Assembly: GCA_016180165.1 (NCBI GenBank)
Contig: JACPBU010000028.1
Span: forward strand, 1-10,087
Direction of reading: 5' to 3'
Length of the DNA stretch: 10,087 nt
Source of the DNA: Candidatus Woesearchaeota archaeon
GTDB taxonomy: Archaea > Nanobdellota > Nanobdellia > Woesearchaeales > JACPBV01
Positions 1 to 5,472 of this stretch are shown piece by piece (within the stretch, counting starts at the first letter, position 1; each line of letters starts with the position of its first letter). The notes beneath the pieces are model-generated. The model did no database searches. It was not told the DNA's origin and was given only the letters and a program-made list of their open reading frames with translations. Made by a program: the position numbers and the translations under genes.

Positions 1-623
1 TCAATGCCTCAGAGGCCTTCCTGCTGTTCCAGTCCTTCGGCTTTCCGATTGAACTGACCCAGGAATTGGCAAAAGAGAAAAGCATCACTGTCGATGGAGG
101 AGGGTTCAAAAAAGAGTTTGAGAAGCACCAGCAGCTTTCCCGTGCGGGGGCGGAAAAACGATTCAGGGGGGGATTGGCTGACCATTCCGAGCAGACGACA
201 AAGCTGCATACTGCCACCCATCTGCTCAATGAAGCGCTGAAGGCGGTGTTAGGTAGGAAGGACATCCATCAGAAAGGCTCCAACATAACGCCGGAAAGGC
301 TGCGGTTTGACTTCAACTTTGACAGGAAGATCACTGATGCAGAGCTGAGGGAAGTGGAGAGGGTGGTGAACGAAAAGATCCAGGAGGGCCTTCCTGTCAC
401 AAGGGGTGAGATGAGCGTTGAGGAGGCAAAGAAGATCGGGGCTGAAGGCGTCTTCGGGCACAAATACGGCGATAAAGTTTTTGTTTATACTATCGGAGAT
501 TTTTCAAAGGAGATCTGCGGTGGCCCTCATGTTGCAAACACAAAAGAGATCGGCAGCTTTAAGATTGCCAAGGAAGAGGGAGTGGCTGCCGGTGTGAGAA
601 GGGTGAAGGGGGTGGTTGGATAG
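1..623 (+). CDS. alaS: Alanyl-tRNA synthetase, C-terminal part (5' end outside window), compact form ending at the editing domain
   Basis: AlaRS charges tRNA-Ala in the cytoplasm and hydrolyses mischarged Ser- or Gly-tRNA-Ala. The frame is open from base 3 and shows 206 residues. First comes the end of the aminoacylation region, with the family-typical FGFPIELT (visible residues 12-19). Then comes the editing domain, with both zinc-binding motifs: HTATH (69-73) and CGGPH (172-176). The protein stops 30 residues after the second motif at tandem stops TAG TGA. The linker and C-Ala domain of ordinary archaeal and bacterial AlaRS are therefore absent, and no frameshifted continuation follows. From memory, the wording around GSNIT-PERLRFDF and IGDFSKEICGGPHV resembles short AlaRS of CPR bacteria more than archaeal AlaRS; that origin is inference. 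A TTG at 66 is internal and not a start. Confidence 0.95.
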   Translation, partial: NASEAFLLFQSFGFPIELTQELAKEKSITVDGGGFKKEFEKHQQLSRAGAEKRFRGGLADHSEQTTKLHTATHLLNEALKAVLGRKDIHQKGSNITPERLRFDFNFDRKITDAELREVERVVNEKIQEGLPVTRGEMSVEEAKKIGAEGVFGHKYGDKVFVYTIGDFSKEICGGPHVANTKEIGSFKIAKEEGVAAGVRRVKGVVG

Positions 624-692
624 TGAACGAAAAGTAAATTTTACTAAATTGTTACATTGGAGTATGTATAACTATCTTATGGTAGTAAACAT

Positions 693-707
693 CGAAAAGT
701 TTAAATA
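693..707 (+). promoter_or_regulatory. Archaeal promoter (BRE + TATA) for the 730 gene
   Basis: A purine-rich BRE-like CGAAAAG (693-699) is followed directly by TTTAAATA (700-707). The box centre lies about 26 nt before the ATG at 730, so transcription should start at or next to the start codon. No Shine-Dalgarno sequence precedes that ATG, which fits a leaderless mRNA. Confidence 0.6.
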
Positions 708-729
708 GGGTTTATTGTTCTCCAATTAT

Positions 730-1101
730 ATGGAAAAACCACGCTTGTATTTATTGGATGGGCAAACATCGGCCTTTGCTGTTGAGGGGTTACAATTAGA
801 AAACGCCTATGAAAATCCACCCTTGGTTGGATACAACCCTCAAGTAATGGTAGTTGTAAGGGGGAAGGATAAAATCAGGTTTAATCATGTCTCATCTCTT
901 GGGCCAGTTAAAACTGATGTATTTATGACTCCGCCTGGGGAGCCAATTTCCGGGAATAATGTCATTGATGCATTGTTAAAAGAGGTACCTTGGGACAATG
1001 TTGCGGTTTTGTTAGCTCCCCCATCCCGCAATTCGCTGGCAAATTTAGTGGCTTCATGTTATTTTCTATTAAAACATGAACAATATACTCCAAATGAATA
1101 A
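730..1101 (+). CDS. Hypothetical protein, 123 aa, first gene of an overlapping pair
   Basis: I do not recognise a family. The 123-residue product has no signal peptide or clear membrane helix. It alternates short hydrophobic stretches (for example PQVMVVVRG and VAVLLAPPS) with polar, proline-containing segments, which suggests a soluble alpha/beta protein. I chose ATG 730 over an in-frame TTG at 715 because the TATA box at 700-707 would start transcription at about 730 and leave the TTG untranscribed. The 3' end overlaps the next gene by 8 bases (ATGAATAA), or by 26 bases if that gene starts at 1076, so the two are probably expressed together. The pair looks more A+T-rich than alaS upstream, which hints at accessory status. 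Confidence 0.7.
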   Translation: MEKPRLYLLDGQTSAFAVEGLQLENAYENPPLVGYNPQVMVVVRGKDKIRFNHVSSLGPVKTDVFMTPPGEPISGNNVIDALLKEVPWDNVAVLLAPPSRNSLANLVASCYFLLKHEQYTPNE

Positions 1102-2023
1102 CGCCCAATCTGTTGCCTTCGATGACCCCCTGTCTTGTCCCTTCTATATTTGTAGCTCTAAACGTCTTGAGGGAAGAATAGGAACCGAATATTCCCGGGA
1201 ACAGCCACCAAATGACACCAGTGCAAAAAAGCTTTTTCTAAAAGGGCCGCTCCATTCAACGGACAAAGAGTTTAGTGCGGGATTAATTGAGATTATTATT
1301 CATGATCCAATCGCACCAAATGGCACACCTGCAGCAGGGATATTCTACGCAAGAAGCTTTAATTTCTCCGAAAGATATTACCCGGTCAGGATTTTTCTTC
1401 ATTCGGATGGCAAGAAAGGAAATATTGATGCCAGAGTTGTTGTTGATCATACGGTATGGCCAGGTGAGGGGGTGGATAAGGATTCAGAAGTTGGGAGATT
1501 AGCTTATGATGGGGGCACAAGAGTGATGAAAATTGAAGTCCGGGAATGTTTCCCCGAGGCTTCTTCTGGATCATTATTAGTCAATGCAGACGGGCAGCAA
1601 CGCTGGGCAAAAACCTGTCCTTATGGTTTTGATAAGCCATCGGAAAGGCTGGCAGCCCAATTTTTTAACCTTTTTGTTGAACCGTGGCAATGGCGCTATG
1701 AGGCCATGGTAAATATCACAGGAAATCGAAAGGATAATATTAAAGAACAATGCGGTGTTGTGAATGCTTTCTCAGCCATCTACGATGATGCTACAGTCGA
1801 TCAAAGGATTGAATTTTTTCAACAAACAAGATTCGGTGAATTGTTCCCCCAATTAGTTGAAGAGGCTGTTTCCCGGCATGCAAAAAACTGGGGGCAGGTG
1901 ATTCGTGCTGCTACAACAGTTTTTCGGAGAACAATGCCCAACGATGGTACAAACTGGGGGCAGGTTGAGAACGATGCAAAGACCTTGATTATCCCCCGTT
2001 CTGATTTTTTTAAAAGGATGTGA
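1094..2023 (+). CDS. Hypothetical protein, about 309 aa, second gene of the pair
   Basis: No family is recognised. The product is long and soluble-looking. Its N-terminal half is rich in beta-prone stretches (LIEIIIHDPI, VRIFLHSDG, DARVVVDHTVW). Its C-terminal half is more helical and aromatic (FFNLFVEPWQWRYEAM), with scattered cysteines but no recognisable metal-binding spacing. The pentapeptide NWGQV occurs twice, 22 residues apart, near the C-terminus. The start is uncertain. ATG 1094 overlaps the preceding stop by 8 bases and lies about 24-26 nt after an internal TATA-like TATTAAAA (1067-1074). ATG 1076 would add six residues. There is no Shine-Dalgarno sequence before either. Physical overlap implies a joint role with the 123-aa protein. 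Confidence 0.75.
   Translation: MNNAQSVAFDDPLSCPFYICSSKRLEGRIGTEYSREQPPNDTSAKKLFLKGPLHSTDKEFSAGLIEIIIHDPIAPNGTPAAGIFYARSFNFSERYYPVRIFLHSDGKKGNIDARVVVDHTVWPGEGVDKDSEVGRLAYDGGTRVMKIEVRECFPEASSGSLLVNADGQQRWAKTCPYGFDKPSERLAAQFFNLFVEPWQWRYEAMVNITGNRKDNIKEQCGVVNAFSAIYDDATVDQRIEFFQQTRFGELFPQLVEEAVSRHAKNWGQVIRAATTVFRRTMPNDGTNWGQVENDAKTLIIPRSDFFKRM
1886..1965 (+). repeat. 14-bp exact direct repeat inside the 309-aa gene
   Basis: AACTGGGGGCAGGT occurs at 1886-1899 and again at 1952-1965. The 66-base offset is an exact multiple of three, so both copies read NWGQV. The next residues share an alanine and a threonine at matching places. This could be an old in-frame duplication of a 22-residue unit or a repeated functional motif. 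Confidence 0.6.
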
Positions 2024-2051
2024 AATGATTTAGGGTAAGCCTGAGAAGGAG

Positions 2052-2177
2052 ATGGTTGTGATAAATGATGTTAGGCAAAAGAAAGATAGAGTAAGGCTTG
2101 CGGCAAATCAGTCCATGCACGACAGAAACAGTCACTTCGATCCTTCAAGGATTCTGCATACTTTTAATTCCCGATAA
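2052..2177 (+). CDS. Possible small ORF, 41 aa
   Basis: An ATG follows a purine-rich GAGAAGGAG that abuts it directly, which is too close for a normal Shine-Dalgarno sequence. The frame gives 41 residues, very rich in charged and polar residues (for example VRQKKDRVRLAAN). It runs into the 3' end of the membrane-protein gene on the other strand, overlapping it by 14 bases. The composition is protein-like, but nothing else supports translation. It may be the tail of a degraded gene. Confidence 0.22.
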   Translation: MVVINDVRQKKDRVRLAANQSMHDRNSHFDPSRILHTFNSR

Positions 2178-2511
2178 AAAAACTGGACAGCCCTTCGACA
2201 AAGAGGAAGCTTGCCATAATGACGGGAAGATTTGCGCTTAGGGGAGGGGGCAAGGTGATAAACAAAGATGCGAAGAAGACAAAGGCCGGAAGCATCAGGA
2301 GTATTCCCGTTATCCAGATGAGCCAAACGCTTTCTCCCTTCACGTGGGCATCAAAGATATCGCCTGCCTCGATCAGGATGATGCCGATGGCTGCAAGGAG
2401 CAGGAGGCTGAAACCAAAAAGCGACCCGAATGAGGTTACTCCGAACGTATTGAGAAACAAGATAACGCTTACCGGAAGGAAAACGATTCCTGCAATGTCT
2501 CCTGCGATCAT
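2164..2511 (-). CDS. Small multi-spanning membrane protein, 115 aa
   Basis: The product has no recognised family. The sequence shows three long hydrophobic segments: about residues 6-26, 29-54 and 62-88. A shorter one covers about 95-113. It is therefore a small integral membrane protein with three or four helices and a polar loop (DIFDAHVKGESV) between the second and third. It has no cysteines, nothing resembling a catalytic motif and no cleavable signal peptide. The start at ATG 2511 is well supported: a TATA box lies 26 nt upstream and no Shine-Dalgarno sequence is present, so the mRNA is probably leaderless. The gene stands alone, pointing away from the VapBC operon. Function is unknown. 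Confidence 0.75.
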   Translation of the reverse strand: MIAGDIAGIVFLPVSVILFLNTFGVTSFGSLFGFSLLLLAAIGIILIEAGDIFDAHVKGESVWLIWITGILLMLPAFVFFASLFITLPPPLSANLPVIMASFLFVEGLSSFFIGN

Positions 2512-2533
2512 TTCTTATTTTTAGCATGTGAGC

Positions 2534-2548
2534 TATATAAACCTTTGG
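2534..2548 (-). promoter_or_regulatory. Promoter (BRE + TATA) of the small membrane protein
   Basis: On the minus strand, CCAAAGG is followed by TTTATATA (plus-strand 2534-2541). The box centre is 26 nt before the ATG at 2511. The arrangement is the same as at 693-707. Confidence 0.65.
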
Positions 2549-2649
2549 TGGATTTTTCCCTTTGGTGATATGTGCTGGTTTATGCATCGATTTATTTTTT
2601 CAAAGGGTTTTGGAGAACCGACGACAGTTATCACTATAACCAATACCTC

Positions 2650-2677
2650 GAGGCAGTGTCGCTGAGGCAGTGTCGCT
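2650..2677. repeat. Perfect 14-bp tandem duplication in the 2512-2837 intergenic region
   Basis: GAGGCAGTGTCGCT occurs twice head to tail (2650-2663 and 2664-2677), followed by a third partial start, GA. The surrounding spacer, 2512-2837, has divergent promoters at each end: for the membrane protein at 2534-2548 and for vapBC at 2784-2791. I see no other gene in it. The duplication may be simple slippage. Confidence 0.7.
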
Positions 2678-2783
2678 GAAGCATAAAGCCTAGCGGCCCC
2701 CATTATTCTGCCTTAGGTCAATTCATTGTTCTAATCCTTTGAATTTTACCCGGGGGGAAATATCTAGGAAAACCACCGCAAAC

Positions 2784-2817
2784 TTTATAAATTCTGAATG
2801 CTTCATTCAACATTCAA
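2784..2817 (+). promoter_or_regulatory. vapBC promoter with tandem 7-bp repeat at the predicted transcription start
   Basis: TTTATAAA (2784-2791), preceded by the BRE-like CGCAAAC, predicts a transcription start near 2813. Directly there, CATTCAA is repeated head to tail (2804-2817). VapB antitoxins usually repress their own promoter, so the repeat is a plausible operator; that is inference. Confidence 0.5.
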
Positions 2818-2825
2818 CATGTATT

Positions 2826-2833
2826 GGGAGGTG
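2826..2833 (+). promoter_or_regulatory. Strong Shine-Dalgarno sequence before vapB
   Basis: GGGAGGTG ends four bases before the ATG at 2838. It is the clearest ribosome-binding site in the window, unlike the leaderless genes around it. It excludes the upstream in-frame ATG at 2739 as the start. Confidence 0.7.
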
Positions 2834-2837
2834 CACT

Positions 2838-2984
2838 ATGCTCGTTCAGCTCAGCAAAGGAAGGCAGCTTACGCCGGTTGGTGAGGATCTCAAGAAGTTA
2901 TTTGAAGCAGCAAAACATCTTAATCCTAAGCACAAGCTAACCGCGAAGCAGATGGACGCTGTTAATGAGGCGCTGTTACGATGA
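2838..2984 (+). CDS. vapB: VapB-type antitoxin, 48 aa
   Basis: This is the predicted antitoxin of a type II toxin-antitoxin pair; it would bind and neutralise the PIN ribonuclease encoded next and repress the operon. The first 11 residues (MLVQLSKGRQL) match the start of the AbrB/SpoVT-type DNA-binding fold. The usual continuation (TIPxEIR and the second beta hairpin) is replaced by a charged, helical segment (EDLKKLFEAAKHL, residues 16-28, then a second helix 37-47). At 48 residues it is shorter than typical AbrB-type antitoxins. The stop overlaps the toxin start as ATGA, so translation is coupled. The assignment rests on gene order and the N-terminal motif; the antitoxin subfamily is uncertain. 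Confidence 0.75.
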   Translation: MLVQLSKGRQLTPVGEDLKKLFEAAKHLNPKHKLTAKQMDAVNEALLR

Positions 2985-3352
2985 GGTTTCTCGACAGCAA
3001 CATTCTTGCCTATGCTTTTTACAGGAATGAAAATACCCTCCGGTGCCAACAGCTTATCAATGAGGGTGGGGTTACTGACGCATTTGCCATCGTTGAGGCG
3101 TTTAATATCATCGCTCATGAGGTTTCGCAGGAAAAAGCGATTTTGTCAATACGTGGCATCCTTAAATCGAATATCTCAGTTGCAGATGTAACCGCCAATC
3201 TCATTTTTGAGGCTTTGAAAAAAGCACCCCATTATAAAAGGCTTTCATTTTTAGACCTCATCCATTTTGTAGCTGCAGCAGGAAGTTCCTGTGATGAGAT
3301 TGCCAGCTTCGATGCAGACTTTGACGGTCTGGAAATACCGAGGATAACCTAG
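2981..3352 (+). CDS. vapC: VapC-type PIN-domain ribonuclease toxin, 123 aa
   Basis: PIN-domain toxins are Mg-dependent RNases that cut tRNA or rRNA and stop growth when the antitoxin is lost. The expected acidic active-site residues are all present: D5 in FLDSNIL, E39 in AIVEA, D92 in FLDLIHF, and D111 and D113 in ASFDADF. The length, 123 residues, is typical for VapC. The gene overlaps vapB by four bases (ATGA), the classic coupled arrangement. The toxin appears intact, with no frameshift or missing catalytic residue. The RNA target cannot be read from the sequence. A decayed relative lies just downstream. Confidence 0.9.
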   Translation: MRFLDSNILAYAFYRNENTLRCQQLINEGGVTDAFAIVEAFNIIAHEVSQEKAILSIRGILKSNISVADVTANLIFEALKKAPHYKRLSFLDLIHFVAAAGSSCDEIASFDADFDGLEIPRIT

Positions 3353-3504
3353 GAAAATCAACACGGAATCAGCAAGGAAGATTTCTGCAAAAGCTCGCAT
3401 GAGGCACAAGCGTTAGCATGGGATTGATAGTTGACGCCAATATCCTGTTAGGTGCCTTTCTCAGGAAATATTCTATAGAAATTGAAATCGAAAGGAATAG
3501 CTAG
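3353..3504 (+). pseudogene. Remnant of a second VapBC pair: antitoxin tail and PIN N-terminus
   Basis: The ATG at 3418 opens a 28-residue frame beginning MGLIVDANILLGAFLRK, a textbook PIN-domain N-terminus including its first catalytic aspartate (DAN). It stops at TAG 3502-3504, so about 80% of the domain is missing. Just before it, a frame ending at TAG 3414-3416 reads a basic tail (ARKISAKARMRHKR) that could be the end of the cognate antitoxin, one base ahead of the toxin start. Together they look like a decayed second toxin-antitoxin locus. The toxin fragment is the better supported part; the antitoxin tail is a guess from position and composition. Confidence 0.5.
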
Positions 3505-3517
3505 ATAGGACCGGGTG

Positions 3518-3544
3518 TATAAAATCTTCAGTTATATTTTTAAC
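3518..3544 (+). promoter_or_regulatory. AT-rich promoter region of the ATP-grasp gene
   Basis: Two TATA-like boxes occur: TATAAAAT (3518-3525) and a second stretch, TTATATTTTTAAC (3532-3544). The second would place the transcription start at about 3562-3567, a few bases before ATG 3571. No Shine-Dalgarno sequence precedes that ATG. Confidence 0.45.
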
Positions 3545-3570
3545 CTAAGAACTGCTCTCCCCTATTCCAA

Positions 3571-4701
3571 ATGGCAACTATCTTGGTCACTTCACTGATG
3601 CCTATGCTCTCCTACGGGGATATTTTTGATGAGGCAATCAAGCAACATCCTGGCAGAAAGGAAACGACGGCTGGCAATGGTATACTCAATATTGAAACAT
3701 TGTCATACTGGGATTTAAATTGGGACTGGTTTCTCAAAAGAAAATGTTCAAGGGCAGATTTGATCCTTTTGCCTTTAAGGCATGGAAGTGGAGTCGGAGT
3801 GAATATCGCCGTAAAGGAAGAGGCTATTGTCCAGATGTACCCCGGTAATGGGATAAGGAATTTCGCCGCCATTCCATTTATACGGGAAACTATAGAGAGC
3901 CATTTCCGAAGCAAAACTCATGGGGGGTACCCCCTTCCATTATCAACCAAAGATGGGCAATATATCTTTTTTTCTGCGAATGGGGTGAGGATGCCATTTA
4001 CCATGCCTGGGGAAGAATTTGACAATAGTTTTTTTCCGGTGATTGTTAAAGAGAAATGTGGTTCTGGTTATATAGAGAAATGTGACGATCAAAGAACTCT
4101 CGAATCCCTGTTTAGTCAGCATCACTCTTCAGAATACATTGTACAGGAGTATATCCAGCCCCCTTCTGGTTGCCCTTCTCATTTTAGGGTCTACCTTTTC
4201 TGTTATCTTCCGCCTCAACATCAGATACAGGCAGCTGCCCTCTTCTACAATCCTGAGCCGGGAAGCGTGGCCTCAAACCTTCGCCGCGGCTCTAAAGGCA
4301 TTCCATTAATTGGGGCGACAGATGAGACAGTCACGGATGCCACAGCAGCCAAAGTGCTTGATAACTATAAAATTCCAAGGAAAGAACATTGCATTCCTCA
4401 GGAACTGGTAGATTTTATAGATGGTATAGGAAGGGACTGCTCGTTAGGAGACCTCATCGGCAGCCAGGGCCTTCAAATGAGCGGGATAGACATTATCTGG
4501 GGAGTTTCTGGTTCGAAATCACAAAAAGAAGTTAGGAAGGTATCCCTTCATTCACCTAGCTCTCCTGATTATTATTTTCTTGAACCCAATCTTCCAGGCC
4601 AAGTTGAAGTTTTCGGCATTTGCTTTGGTGATGGGAAGACGAGCGCTTCAGCCATAGGGTTGAAAAAATTTTATGATTCATTGAGGTATTTAAGGGATTA
4701 G
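3571..4701 (+). CDS. ATP-grasp superfamily ligase, 376 aa, substrate unknown
   Basis: ATP-grasp enzymes join a carboxylate to an amine or other nucleophile through an acyl-phosphate. Sequence signs: a phosphate-binding lysine with glycine loop, VIVKEKCGSGY (157-167); the adenine-hinge strand YIVQEYI (189-195); FRVYLF (205-210); NLRRGSKGI (236-244); and the metal-binding end of the fold, with D307 in GIDIIW and E338/N340 in FLEPNLPG. These place the ATP-grasp core at about 110-350. The first 100 residues are a divergent pre-ATP-grasp region. I cannot name the substrate; peptide or amino-acid ligation (RimK-like) is the broad expectation. The gene has its own promoter and ends two bases from the converging bud32 stop, so the two transcripts must overlap or terminate inside each other. 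Confidence 0.8.
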   Translation: MATILVTSLMPMLSYGDIFDEAIKQHPGRKETTAGNGILNIETLSYWDLNWDWFLKRKCSRADLILLPLRHGSGVGVNIAVKEEAIVQMYPGNGIRNFAAIPFIRETIESHFRSKTHGGYPLPLSTKDGQYIFFSANGVRMPFTMPGEEFDNSFFPVIVKEKCGSGYIEKCDDQRTLESLFSQHHSSEYIVQEYIQPPSGCPSHFRVYLFCYLPPQHQIQAAALFYNPEPGSVASNLRRGSKGIPLIGATDETVTDATAAKVLDNYKIPRKEHCIPQELVDFIDGIGRDCSLGDLIGSQGLQMSGIDIIWGVSGSKSQKEVRKVSLHSPSSPDYYFLEPNLPGQVEVFGICFGDGKTSASAIGLKKFYDSLRYLRD

Positions 4702-4703
4702 GA

Positions 4704-5315
4704 TTATTTCCCCTTATACCTCCCCCGCTTCTCGACAACTTTGATCCTTTCAATAACCCTTTCCGCATCCTTGGCTTTTTCCCTGTACCCTTCCAGCGCA
4801 GCCCAGTAGCATTCTTCCCAAATCCGGTAATGCCGGCTTTCCAGCGCTTCCTTAAGCAGATGCAGGTCAACTGCCTTGTCTTCTGCTTTCTCAGAAAAAA
4901 AGCTCAGGCCGAAATCTATGAAGTAGATTTTATTTTCCTTGCTGCAAAAGATCATATTTGACGTCGTCAGATCGCCATGGATGATGCCTATGTTGTGAAG
5001 TGCTGCAATCTTTTCCCCAATCTCGATGCACAAGAGCGGATATTTGGACATCTCAAGGATATCCCTTACTTTTGGGCCATTAATTTCTTCCATCAGGATT
5101 TGAGAGGTATCATCCGAGGAAATAAGCCTTGGAGCCGGGAAACCGATAGCTGAAAGCTTTTCCAAAACCTTCGCCTCCCGCCTCGTCCTGGACTTCCTCA
5201 GCCTTTCATCAATCTCTTTGATGCGGTAGGATTTCGGGAAACGGTCTTTGAGGATGGAACCCTTCAATAGGAAGATCTTGGCTTCTGCGCCTTGATGTAT
5301 CGTATGCTGGGCCAT
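4704..5315 (-). CDS. bud32: Bud32, KEOPS-complex kinase/ATPase, stand-alone form, 203 aa
   Basis: Bud32 (PRPK) is an atypical small kinase that works with Kae1 in the KEOPS complex to make threonylcarbamoyl-adenosine at position 37 of ANN-decoding tRNAs. All family signatures are visible: QGAEA (8-12) near the N-terminus, the KDRFPKSYR region (23-31), catalytic-loop HGDLTTSN (113-120) and DFG (134-136), then the Bud32-specific EDKAVDL (145-151). The basic tail RGRYKGK is also typical. The length fits the unfused family; many euryarchaea carry a Kae1-Bud32 fusion instead. I chose ATG 5315 because QGAEA normally lies within about ten residues of the start. The longer frame to 5405 would run through the tRNA. 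The gene sits 26 nt after tRNA-Gln, in the same direction, and may be read from the tRNA promoter or from the AT-rich spacer. Confidence 0.95.
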   Translation of the reverse strand: MAQHTIHQGAEAKIFLLKGSILKDRFPKSYRIKEIDERLRKSRTRREAKVLEKLSAIGFPAPRLISSDDTSQILMEEINGPKVRDILEMSKYPLLCIEIGEKIAALHNIGIIHGDLTTSNMIFCSKENKIYFIDFGLSFFSEKAEDKAVDLHLLKEALESRHYRIWEECYWAALEGYREKAKDAERVIERIKVVEKRGRYKGK

Positions 5316-5330
5316 GAGGGAACATATTAA

Positions 5331-5340
5331 AATAAAAAAA
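5331..5340 (-). terminator. T-run after tRNA-Gln
   Basis: The minus strand reads TTTTTTTATT immediately after the tRNA discriminator base. A T-run is a sufficient archaeal termination signal. It also falls about 20-25 nt before the bud32 ATG, so the same AT-rich tract may serve as a weak bud32 promoter. Confidence 0.55.
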
Positions 5341-5354
5341 TAGCCCCGGGCAGA

Positions 5355-5405
5355 CTTCCGATGAGGCCAGATAAATATTTTCCGGATGTTTTTTCCTGAT
5401 CTCAA
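5355..5405 (-). other. tRNA intron 2, T-loop position 59/60, 51 nt
   Basis: The intron lies between A59 (5406) and U60 (5354). Bulge-helix-bulge fit: T-loop bases 54-57 (TTCG, 5411-5408) pair fully with CGGA (5360-5357), giving the 4-bp central helix. The 3-nt bulges are AA|T on the 5' side and AG|T on the 3' side, cut after the second base. The intron closes with TGAG (5404-5401) to CTCA (5365-5362) and TCAG (5399-5396) to CTGG (5370-5367), with one A/C mismatch and one unpaired T at 5361. Noncanonical T-loop introns are known mainly from Thermoproteales. Confidence 0.85.
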
Positions 5406-5426
5406 TTCGAACTGCCGTCACAGGCT

Positions 5427-5472
5427 TTCTTAAGCAAGAGAAAAAGCGTTTAAGCCGTTCTGCCTCCTGCCG
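5427..5472 (-). other. tRNA intron 1, canonical position 37/38, 46 nt
   Basis: The intron lies between G37 (5473) and A38 (5426). The predicted central helix pairs C32, U33 and U34 with G5429, A5430 and A5431; the fourth position is U-U. The bulges are GG|C and AA|A. Beyond it a 9-bp helix, including three G-U pairs, joins 5471-5463 with 5433-5441. The central helix is slightly weaker than ideal, as is common for archaeal lineages with broad-specificity endonucleases; that last point is inference. Confidence 0.85.

Noticed and set aside
715..729. TTG start for the first hypothetical gene
   Set aside because: It lies upstream of the transcription start predicted from the TATA box at 700-707.
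2351..2587. 78-aa minus-strand frame over the membrane-protein start
   Set aside because: It overlaps the well-supported membrane-protein gene and its promoter in another frame and has a basic, low-quality peptide.
2739..2837. Upstream start for the antitoxin gene
   Set aside because: The stretch contains the TATA box, and the strong Shine-Dalgarno sequence directly precedes ATG 2838, where the AbrB-like peptide begins.
5316..5405. Longer N-terminus for Bud32
   Set aside because: It would translate through the tRNA 3' exon and intron and push the N-terminal QGAEA motif far from the start, unlike the family.
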